Below the pieces are notes generated by a model that saw only the letters and a program-made list of their open reading frames with translations, was not told the DNA's origin and did not search any database. Below, piece after piece: positions 6,518-12,059 of a stretch of 12,059 bases of DNA; positions within the stretch are counted from its first letter, which is position 1, and every line of letters begins with the position of its first letter. Source of the DNA: an uncultured Muribaculaceae bacterium (GTDB lineage Bacteria > Bacteroidota > Bacteroidia > Bacteroidales > Muribaculaceae); the NCBI GenBank assembly GCA_934663645.1, contig CAKUKR010000076.1, positions 1 through 12,059 of the forward strand, read 5' to 3'. The position numbers and the translations under genes were made by a program.

Positions 6518-6600
6518 CCAACTCGTACAAAACAGCATCGCAATGCGTAAATCGCGCATGCCGTTGCGTAAAACCAGTATCTCAATTCGTAAAAACCAGC
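6518..6600 (-). promoter_or_regulatory. Four direct repeats at 21-22 bp, AraC-type operator array
   Basis: On the plus strand, CGTA cores start at 6524, 6546, 6567 and 6588, spaced 22, 21 and 21 bp. The outermost two units share 15 of 19 bases (consensus AAyTCGTAmAAAmCAGC). The middle two keep TGCGTAAA. All four have the same orientation and fall on one face of the helix. AraC/XylS proteins typically bind direct repeats about 21 bp apart. The array fills the gap between the regulator's stop (6611) and the -33 position of the small exported protein's promoter. Binding by the adjacent regulator is inferred. Confidence 0.65.
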
Positions 6601-6610
6601 TCGCTGTCAA

Positions 6611-7675
6611 TCAGTTATTCGCGCGGCGATAATCCGACGGCGTGCATTTCATCTTCTTGGAAAACACGCGGTGAAACGTCGAGAGCGAGTTGAAGCCGGA
6701 GTTGGCAGACACCAGATCGAGGCTGTCCTGTGTGGTCAGCAGCAAGCCGCATGCATGCTCTACACGCAAGCCGTTGACATAGTCAAAAAAAGTAGTGTTG
6801 AGGTAGCGGTTGAAGAAATTGCTGACATAGGTGCGGTTAGTGCCCGACATGGACGCGACATCAGAGAGCTTCAGCCGAGGGTTGAGGTAGATCTTCTGCT
6901 CGGTGAACAGAGCCTGTATGCGGCTGTACAGCGTGTCGCATGGGCCGTCTACATCAGTGCCAGTGTCCGAAGAGCCGCCGTCTGTCGGCAAAGGAGCAGC
7001 AGGGGTGTCGGCGGTGTCTGACAGCTCCCCTATCACAGTCTCATGGCGGTAGATGAAATAGCAGATGACTACCCACATCAGCAGCGTGATGACCATATAT
7101 ACTGACTCCATGCCCGGCTCAAGCGACAGGCAGTCGAATATCCACAAGCCGAGAATGAGGTAGAAGGAGAACAATATCACCCACAGCCAGCCAAGGCTGA
7201 TGTTCTCGCGATATGAGAACCGCTCGCGCAGCTGGCGGTTGTAGCGAGGTATCTGCACCATGGTCCACACCAGAAAATATGTGCCATATACGACAGCCCA
7301 CACCACCTCGGCATAGAAGAACAGCCGCTCGCCTGTAAAGACGAACACCAGCGGCAACGTCACAAACGGCACTTCCTGAATGGCGATGCTGCGCCATTTC
7401 GTCTTGCCTGGGGCGACAAGCTCCACGAGTATAGCTGAATACAGCGGCTCAACCACCATGTCAACGGCCGTCATCATGTACCACACGAAAGGTGTCACAA
7501 CACTCCAGTTTATGAACGCCAAGTCCTTGACACACTGGCAGCAAACAGTTATCATAAGCACGGCGGTCAGCCGCGGCAGACGGTCATTGCCCCTGCGCCA
7601 CAACATCCACGCCATCATCGCGTAGAACATTATGCACAGACCGTATATGAAGTATATCGATGTAGAAGTTTCCAT
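6611..7675 (-). CDS. Seven-helix membrane AraC-family regulator
   Basis: This 354-residue protein joins an N-terminal membrane domain to a C-terminal AraC/XylS DNA-binding domain. Hydrophobic segments lie at about 7-26, 36-57, 62-86, 97-113, 118-140, 160-183 and 190-209, giving seven likely helices. A flexible linker rich in Asp, Ser, Gly, Pro and Thr spans 218-245. The double helix-turn-helix covers about 252-352. Its first helix pair is near LKLSDVASMSGTNRTYVSNF (268-287). The second contains SLDLVSANSGFNSLSTFHRV (318-337) and ends in the family CTPSDYR signature (344-350). An in-frame GTG at 7684 would add three residues; the ATG at 7675 is preferred. A one-component sensor that reads a membrane or periplasmic signal is the natural reading. 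The signal is unknown. The neighbouring repeat array and small exported protein are its likely targets, and the divergent lipoprotein is another candidate. Confidence 0.88.
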   Translation of the reverse strand: METSTSIYFIYGLCIMFYAMMAWMLWRRGNDRLPRLTAVLMITVCCQCVKDLAFINWSVVTPFVWYMMTAVDMVVEPLYSAILVELVAPGKTKWRSIAIQEVPFVTLPLVFVFTGERLFFYAEVVWAVVYGTYFLVWTMVQIPRYNRQLRERFSYRENISLGWLWVILFSFYLILGLWIFDCLSLEPGMESVYMVITLLMWVVICYFIYRHETVIGELSDTADTPAAPLPTDGGSSDTGTDVDGPCDTLYSRIQALFTEQKIYLNPRLKLSDVASMSGTNRTYVSNFFNRYLNTTFFDYVNGLRVEHACGLLLTTQDSLDLVSANSGFNSLSTFHRVFSKKMKCTPSDYRRANN

Positions 7676-7715
7676 GGTATGCACCGGCTCTTTGGTGACG
7701 AGCCGATTGTGGCGG

Positions 7716-7723
7716 CAAAGTTA
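7716..7723 (-). promoter_or_regulatory. Promoter of 7TM-AraC gene
   Basis: The minus strand reads TAACTTTG, with a -33 TTG at 7746-7744, exactly 20 bp upstream. The predicted leader is about 35 nt to the ATG at 7675. No copy of the CGTA repeat array is seen here, so there is no sign of autoregulation through that motif. Confidence 0.75.
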
Positions 7724-7797
7724 GCAACCATTATCCGAACTGTCAACAATATATGCGGCTGACTTGTGAACAGGTTCGCAGTTATTTGCGTCCATGA

Positions 7798-7829
7798 CGG
7801 TTTGCAACAGCAGCATTGCTCGCAAACCG
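7798..7829. promoter_or_regulatory. Inverted repeat over the lipoprotein promoter
   Basis: CGGTTTGC (7798-7805) and GCAAACCG (7822-7829) are perfect inverted copies separated by 16 bp. The right arm lies between the -33 TTG (7816-7818) and the -7 box (7841-7848) of the rightward promoter. That placement would suit a repressor operator. The regulator is unknown. Confidence 0.45.
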
Positions 7830-7840
7830 GATATTTTGAC

Positions 7841-7848
7841 TAACTTTG
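7841..7848 (+). promoter_or_regulatory. Lipoprotein gene promoter
   Basis: TAACTTTG is the -7 box, with TTG at 7816-7818, 22 bp upstream and slightly wider than the other promoters here. The leader is about 43 nt to the ATG at 7898. Confidence 0.65.
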
Positions 7849-7897
7849 CAGCCATACGAAAAACACCGTCTGAATGATTGACTAACACGATAATAGT

Positions 7898-8914
7898 ATG
7901 AACAAGAAATCCACCCTTGCCAGTCTGGCAGCCCTGTTCATGATGCTGATGCTCTCGGCATCGTGCAGCAACTCCGCATCTTCGTCCGGTCTCTTCGGCC
8001 CTCTGTGTGACGTGTACGTGCAAATAGCCGAAAACAACGAGAAGGTCAGCGAAGCGTATGAGTCCGCCAACGCCGCCTACAAGTCCAAAGACAGGTCGGA
8101 AGCCCAACGCCTGGGCGACGAAGCCAACTCGCTGGCAATGAAAACCAATGAGAAGAACAACGCCCTGTGGGAAGATGCCAAGAAGATCGCCGCCGACATG
8201 GCTGGCAAGCCTGTTCCCAGCGAATGTTCCGCAGCTTCAGGCATCAAGCTGAAAGACTGCAACATCACCAAGGTGAACACAACCCAGTCTTCAGCGCAGG
8301 TATTCATCGAGGCGACACCCGAGACACTGCCAGCCGACGGCTACGTGCCCTACTTCTTCCTCGCTGACAATGACGGCAACACTGTGCTGGAGTCTGTGGG
8401 CTCATACTCCGGCGGCAAGCTCAATTTCTCATTCATCATCTCCCACTCGAAAGGGGCAGACAATATCAAACGCCTTGCAGAGGCTGCCAAACTCATTGTG
8501 GTGTGCCAGCAGGAGTACAAGCAGCTCCGACTGCTCGCCGAGGGCGAAGTCCCAGCTGCAGCGGCAGTTGACACCAATGCCGGAGAACCTGAACAAGAGG
8601 CGGCATACACAGGCGAGGAAAGCACCGGCAGCTCCGAGGGTGAACTCACCGCAGACGGCGTGACCTTCAAGAAAGGCGCACCCCTTGCAGCCACACTCCG
8701 CAAGGCCAAGCACATCATCTGGGACTACAATGCCGACTACGGCGTGTGCGCCATGGTAGGCAATGTGATGGTCGTAATCGACGAAGCCGAAGACCTCACA
8801 GATGAGGGCAAGAAAGTGACAGCCGCAATCACGTCAGACATCGAGCCAGGCATCAAGTTCTCCGTGGACTACATCAAGCCCACAGCGGTGATACGTCAGG
8901 TCGAGAAGATGTAA
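7898..8914 (+). CDS. Predicted lipoprotein of unknown function
   Basis: I do not recognise this 338-residue protein. A lipoprotein signal is clear: MNKK, a hydrophobic core at 6-19, and LSASC with the lipidated cysteine at 23, followed by a Ser/Asn-rich tether to about 30. Residues 40-103 are Ala/Glu/Lys/Asn-rich and look like a long helical hairpin or coiled coil. Residues 115-205 look like a compact beta-rich domain (for example QVFIEATPE, YVPYFFLADNDGN, KLNFSFIISHS). A low-complexity acidic Ala/Glu/Thr/Ser linker spans 216-250, then a second alpha/beta-like domain (251-338) with GVCAMVGNVMVVIDEAE. Cysteines at 37, 110, 121, 203 and 284 could pair after export. The gene is divergent from the AraC regulator and ends just before palindromic element B. 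Surface or periplasmic anchoring is supported; function is not. Confidence 0.8.
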   Translation: MNKKSTLASLAALFMMLMLSASCSNSASSSGLFGPLCDVYVQIAENNEKVSEAYESANAAYKSKDRSEAQRLGDEANSLAMKTNEKNNALWEDAKKIAADMAGKPVPSECSAASGIKLKDCNITKVNTTQSSAQVFIEATPETLPADGYVPYFFLADNDGNTVLESVGSYSGGKLNFSFIISHSKGADNIKRLAEAAKLIVVCQQEYKQLRLLAEGEVPAAAAVDTNAGEPEQEAAYTGEESTGSSEGELTADGVTFKKGAPLAATLRKAKHIIWDYNADYGVCAMVGNVMVVIDEAEDLTDEGKKVTAAITSDIEPGIKFSVDYIKPTAVIRQVEKM

Positions 8915-8929
8915 CAACGCTCCTGCAAG

Positions 8930-9023
8930 GTAGGGACACGACGTGCCGTGTCCGAAAGGCGGCGAGTGCGTAGGGTGTTGAATTTCAATGATTTGGCACG
9001 TACACGGCACGCCGTGTCCCTAC
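8930..9023. repeat. REP/MITE-like palindromic element, copy B
   Basis: This 94-bp element is bounded by 24-bp inverted arms (8930-8953, 9000-9023) with the same GTAGGGACACG / CGTGTCCCTAC ends as copy A (2840-2934). Just inside the left arm it keeps the same pattern (GAAAGGCGGCGAGTGC here, GAAGGGCAGCAAATGC in copy A); the rest of the spacer has diverged. Both copies are followed by CTGAC one base after the right arm. It lies between convergent genes, where it could help terminate both. Confidence 0.88.
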
Positions 9024-9059
9024 GCTGACTGCACATTGACCGGATATGAGGCATTTGGG

Positions 9060-9860
9060 TCAGCGGACACGCAGCTGCCAGAACGCGACTGCCGAGGCTG
9101 CGGCAACATTGAGCGAGTCAACGCCGTGGCTCATCGGTATGCGAGCCACATAGTCAGCACCGCTGATGACGCGCCGCGAAAGCCCGTCACCCTCTGTGCC
9201 AAGCACCAGCGCAAGGCGCGGCTCTGCGCAAAGGGCGGCATCGTCAATGCTCACAGAATTGTCACTCAACGCCAGCGCAACGCACTTCATGCCGTAACGG
9301 CCGGCATCGAGCGCATTGTCAATCCAACTCCACGGCACGAGGAAAACGCTTCCCATGGAGACACGGATGCTGCGGCGGTTCAGCGGGTCGCAGCTCTGCC
9401 GCGTCAGCAGCACGCCGTCGATGCCCAGCGCAGCCGCCGAGCGGAATATCGCCCCGATGTTGGTAGTGTCGCACACGCCGTCTATCACCGCCACCCGCCT
9501 TGCGTCACGGCATACATCCTCCGCAGTGGGCAACACCTTTCGGCGCATGGCGCACAGCACGCCGCGTGTCAGCGCATAGCCTGTCAACTTGCACAGCACC
9601 TCGCGGCTGCCCCAGTACAGCGGCACGTCAGAGCCGATACGGCTGATTATCGCCGATGCGTCACCCTCGATATGCCGCTCCTCGCACAGCAGCGAAACCG
9701 GCTCATAGCCAGCGTCCAACGCCACACTTATGACCTTCGGGCTTTCAGCCACAAACAGCTGTTCGCCGCCGTAAATGCCGCTGCGCAGCTCACGCTCCGT
9801 CAGTTTCGCGTAGGGCTTCAGCCCCTCAACGGAAATGTCCGTCACCTCCACAAGTTTCAT
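9060..9860 (-). CDS. SpoU/TrmH-family RNA 2'-O-methyltransferase
   Basis: This 266-residue SPOUT enzyme transfers methyl from S-adenosylmethionine to a ribose 2'-OH in tRNA or rRNA. An N-terminal substrate-binding domain (about 22-105; REL, then LFVAESPKVI) precedes the knotted catalytic domain. That domain has the three family motifs: N134-IGAIFR with R140, LGTEGDGL (220-227) and IPMSHGVDSLNVAAASA (241-257). Length fits TrmH/RlmB-like proteins. The exact nucleotide target cannot be read from sequence, so no gene symbol is given. The ATG at 9860 gives a normal N-terminus, about 37 nt after the predicted transcription start. It is divergent from prfA, sharing a 133-bp promoter region. Confidence 0.9.
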   Translation of the reverse strand: MKLVEVTDISVEGLKPYAKLTERELRSGIYGGEQLFVAESPKVISVALDAGYEPVSLLCEERHIEGDASAIISRIGSDVPLYWGSREVLCKLTGYALTRGVLCAMRRKVLPTAEDVCRDARRVAVIDGVCDTTNIGAIFRSAAALGIDGVLLTRQSCDPLNRRSIRVSMGSVFLVPWSWIDNALDAGRYGMKCVALALSDNSVSIDDAALCAEPRLALVLGTEGDGLSRRVISGADYVARIPMSHGVDSLNVAAASAVAFWQLRVR

Positions 9861-9903
9861 ATCTGTTACTTCTCTGCTATATATGAAGTGTGTCCTTTCT
9901 GCG

Positions 9904-9911
9904 CAAAGATA
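9904..9911 (-). promoter_or_regulatory. RNA methyltransferase promoter
   Basis: The minus strand reads TATCTTTG (TAnnTTTG), with a TTG at 9934-9932, exactly 20 bp upstream. Confidence 0.7.
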
Positions 9912-9967
9912 GTCATTACCGCCTGACTACGCAACTGCCGCCGCTTGCTTTGCAGGGGGATTTTTCG

Positions 9968-9975
9968 TAACTTCG
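9968..9975 (+). promoter_or_regulatory. prfA-pyrF promoter
   Basis: TAACTTCG differs from the -7 consensus at one position and has a TTG at 9945-9947, exactly 20 bp upstream. The start codon is only 18 bp past the box, so the leader is about 11 nt. The -33 elements of this and the leftward promoter are 10 bp apart, so the two polymerase sites overlap. Confidence 0.55.
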
Positions 9976-9993
9976 CGTAAAATTTCGACTCCA

Positions 9994-11106
9994 ATGAGCA
10001 GCACTACCCCACTTCTGGAACGTCTCGAAGGGCTTGATGCCCGTTTCGACGAGGTTTCCACGCTCATAACCGACCCTGCCGTCATCGCTGACCAGCGGCG
10101 GTATGTCAAACTCACCCGCGAATACCACGAGCTGGAGAAGCTGCTGGCAGCGGCTCGCCGCTACAAGTCGCTGCTCGACACCATAGACGAGAGCAAACAG
10201 CTGATAGCCACGGAGAGCGACGAGGAGATGCGCACTCTCGCCCGAGAGGAACTCGACAGCGCTACCGCGCAGCTGCCCGGTCTCGAGCAGGAAATCAAGC
10301 TGCTCCTCATACCCGCCGACCCAGACGACGCGAAAAACGCTATAGTGGAGATACGCGGAGGCACAGGCGGCGACGAGGCTGCCCTGTTTGCCGGCGACCT
10401 GTTCCGCATGTACCAGAAATTCGCCGAGCAGCGCGGCTGGGCTTTGGCCATATCCAGCTATTCCGAAGGGGCGGCAGGAGGCTTCAAGGAGGTGGTGTTC
10501 ACCCTCACAGGCGAGAACGTCTACGGCACAATGAAATATGAGAGCGGCGTGCACCGTGTGCAGCGCGTCCCGGCAACAGAGACGCAGGGGCGTGTGCATA
10601 CGTCTGCAGCCACGGTGGCAGTGCTGCCCGAAGCCGAAGAGTTTGACGTGGTAATCAACGAGGGGGAAATCAAGTGGGACACGTTCCGAAGCGGCGGCGC
10701 GGGCGGCCAGAACGTGAACAAGGTGGAATCGGGCGTGCGGCTGCGCTATATGTGGAAGAATCCCAACACCGGCGTGAGCGAGGAGATACTCATCGAGTGT
10801 ACCGAGACACGCGACCAGCCCAAGAACAAGGAGCGTGCGCTCTCGCGCCTGCGCTCGTTCATCTATGACCGCGAGCACCGCAAATACCTCGACGACATAG
10901 CCTCTCGGCGCAAGACTATGGTCAGCACTGGCGACCGCTCCGCGAAGATACGCACTTACAACTATCCGCAGCAACGCCTCACTGACCACCGCATCAACTA
11001 CACGATGTACAACCTGCAGTCATTCCTCGACGGCAACATACAGGAGTGCATCGACCAGCTCACCATAGCCGAGAACGCCGAGCGGCTCAAAGACGCAGCA
11101 ATCTGA
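9994..11106 (+). CDS. prfA: Peptide chain release factor 1
   Basis: This 370-residue protein is RF1, which reads UAA and UAG in the ribosomal A site and triggers peptide release. The codon-recognition tripeptide is PAT (193-195, in [10 protein letters not shown]), which marks RF1 rather than RF2 (SPF). The peptidyl-hydrolase loop is GGQ (237-239), whose glutamine is normally methylated by PrmC. The N-terminal helical domain (1-105) is a rich coiled region, as in the family. After GGQ the segment [18 protein letters not shown] (251-268) is longer than in E. coli RF1, a variation I associate with Bacteroidota. pyrF follows 28 bp later with no promoter seen, so the two are probably cotranscribed. 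Confidence 0.97.
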   Translation: MSSTTPLLERLEGLDARFDEVSTLITDPAVIADQRRYVKLTREYHELEKLLAAARRYKSLLDTIDESKQLIATESDEEMRTLAREELDSATAQLPGLEQEIKLLLIPADPDDAKNAIVEIRGGTGGDEAALFAGDLFRMYQKFAEQRGWALAISSYSEGAAGGFKEVVFTLTGENVYGTMKYESGVHRVQRVPATETQGRVHTSAATVAVLPEAEEFDVVINEGEIKWDTFRSGGAGGQNVNKVESGVRLRYMWKNPNTGVSEEILIECTETRDQPKNKERALSRLRSFIYDREHRKYLDDIASRRKTMVSTGDRSAKIRTYNYPQQRLTDHRINYTMYNLQSFLDGNIQECIDQLTIAENAERLKDAAI

Positions 11107-11134
11107 AAATCAATCACATTATACCCATACAACC

Positions 11135-11959
11135 ATGACACGAGAGCAACTCATAGCAAACATACGCCGCAGCCGCAGCTTCCTCTGCGTGGGGCTGGAC
11201 ACGGACATCAAGAAAATCCCGCAGCACCTGTTGCAGTGCGGCGACCCGATGTTTGCCTTCAACAAGGCCGTCATCGACGCTACTGCCCCATATTGCGTGG
11301 CATACAAGCCCAACATCGCATTCTACGAATCGCAGGGCGTAAAGGGCTGGACAGCACTGGGCAAGACCATAGAATACCTCCGCACGAACTATCCCGACCA
11401 TTTCACAATCGCCGACGCGAAACGCGGCGACATCGGCAACACATCGCGGATGTACGCCTCCGCGTTCTTCGACGACCTCAAGTTTGACAGCATCACCGTT
11501 GCCCCCTACATGGGCGAGGACAGCGTAACGCCGTTCCTCGGGCATGACGGCAAATGGGTAATCCTGCTCGCCCTCACGTCCAACCCCGGGTCGCACGACT
11601 TCCAGTTCACCGAAGCGGACAACACCCCATTGTGGCGGCGAGTGATAGAGACATCGCAGAAATGGGCAGGAACAGACAAGATGATGTACGTAGTCGGCGC
11701 GACACAGGGACGCATGTTTGAGCAGATACGTCAGGCAGCACCCGACAGCTTCCTGCTCGTCCCCGGCGTAGGCGCACAGGGAGGCAGCCTCGAGGAAGTT
11801 TGCCGTTACGGATTGACACGTGAGTGCGGACTGCTCGTCAACTCGTCACGCGGCATCATATACGCATCAGCCGGCGAGGATTTTGCCGAGCGAGCCGCCG
11901 ACAAGGCCCGCGAATTGCGCGACCAGATGGCAGCCATACTCGATGCCGCAGGCATTTGA
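11135..11959 (+). CDS. pyrF: Orotidine 5'-phosphate decarboxylase
   Basis: This 274-residue protein converts OMP to UMP, the last step of de novo pyrimidine synthesis. The catalytic charge network is intact: D22 in GLDTD, K58 in YKPN, and D94-A-K96-R-G-D99 in the [12 protein letters not shown] motif. Length of about 270 and the [10 protein letters not shown] form place it in the longer (type 2) bacterial OMPDC group rather than the approximately 230-residue E. coli type. The phosphate-binding end includes [11 protein letters not shown] (about 207-217) and NSSRGIIYA (about 232-240). It lies 28 bp after prfA and ends at a strong hairpin, so it is the last gene of the operon. Confidence 0.96.
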   Translation: MTREQLIANIRRSRSFLCVGLDTDIKKIPQHLLQCGDPMFAFNKAVIDATAPYCVAYKPNIAFYESQGVKGWTALGKTIEYLRTNYPDHFTIADAKRGDIGNTSRMYASAFFDDLKFDSITVAPYMGEDSVTPFLGHDGKWVILLALTSNPGSHDFQFTEADNTPLWRRVIETSQKWAGTDKMMYVVGATQGRMFEQIRQAAPDSFLLVPGVGAQGGSLEEVCRYGLTRECGLLVNSSRGIIYASAGEDFAERAADKARELRDQMAAILDAAGI

Positions 11960-11980
11960 GCACAACGCATAATACACATT

Positions 11981-12019
11981 GTGGGGTGTACCAACAAATG
12001 GTGCGCCCCATGTTTTATT
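11981..12019 (+). terminator. Intrinsic terminator after pyrF
   Basis: An 11-bp stem (GGGGTGTACCA at 11983-11993, TGGTGCGCCCC at 11999-12009, two G-U pairs in RNA) with a 5-nt ACAAA loop is followed by ATGTTTTATTT. It sits 23 bp past the pyrF stop. The remaining bases to the window end show no gene. Confidence 0.8.
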
Positions 12020-12059
12020 TCCCCAACCCGCTACAACTGATAGCGATCGGAGGGAAAAG

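Noticed and set aside
8988..9926. Open frame of about 310 codons on the plus strand opposite the RNA methyltransferase
   Set aside because: It begins inside palindromic element B, runs antisense to a gene with all SpoU motifs, and has a His/Arg/Ala-heavy composition typical of a shadow frame.
9916..10989. Open frame of about 357 codons on the minus strand opposite prfA
   Set aside because: It is a mirror frame of release factor 1, with no family resemblance and no start context.

Overview
This 12 kb window looks like chromosomal DNA from a relatively GC-rich member of the Bacteroidales, possibly Muribaculaceae-like. The clade is inferred. Supporting signs are the repeated Bacteroidota -7 promoter element TAnnTTTG (usually TAACTTTG) 10-90 bp upstream of many start codons, often with a TTG exactly 20 bp further upstream. 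Other signs are the near absence of Shine-Dalgarno sequences, a serC-serA pair whose SerA has lysine in place of the catalytic histidine, and an AraC regulator fused to seven membrane helices.

Layout, left to right. Positions 1-481 are non-coding. They hold two copies of a 72-bp segment carrying a leftward -7 box, an array of eight GTTAAC hexamers with inverted arms, and the promoter and a structured leader for nfo. Then come nfo (482-1330, endonuclease IV, +), an MFS sugar-transporter-like protein (1402-2805, +), and a 274-bp gap with a REP/MITE-like element, a hairpin and the serC promoter. The serine operon serC-serA follows (3080-5095, +) and ends in a hairpin shared with a convergent nitroreductase (5212-5796, -). 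Next is a leftward block: a small exported protein (6028-6450, -) and a 7TM-AraC regulator (6611-7675, -). Divergent from the regulator is a lipoprotein of unknown function (7898-8914, +). A second copy of the REP/MITE-like element follows, then a SpoU/TrmH-family RNA methyltransferase (9060-9860, -). Divergent from it are prfA and pyrF (9994-11959, +), ending in a terminator.

Most genes are housekeeping: DNA repair, serine synthesis, translation termination, RNA modification and pyrimidine synthesis. The least ordinary part is 6028-7675. A membrane-embedded AraC-type regulator sits directly upstream of a small secreted protein gene. The gap between them contains four direct repeats spaced 22, 21 and 21 bp, ending next to a -7 box that has no -33 element at the usual distance. 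This looks like a self-contained envelope-sensing circuit with an activator-dependent promoter. Other items worth attention are the dispersed palindromic element in two copies, the GTTAAC array, and the alternative hairpins in the nfo leader. No tRNA, rRNA, CRISPR array or transposase gene was seen.
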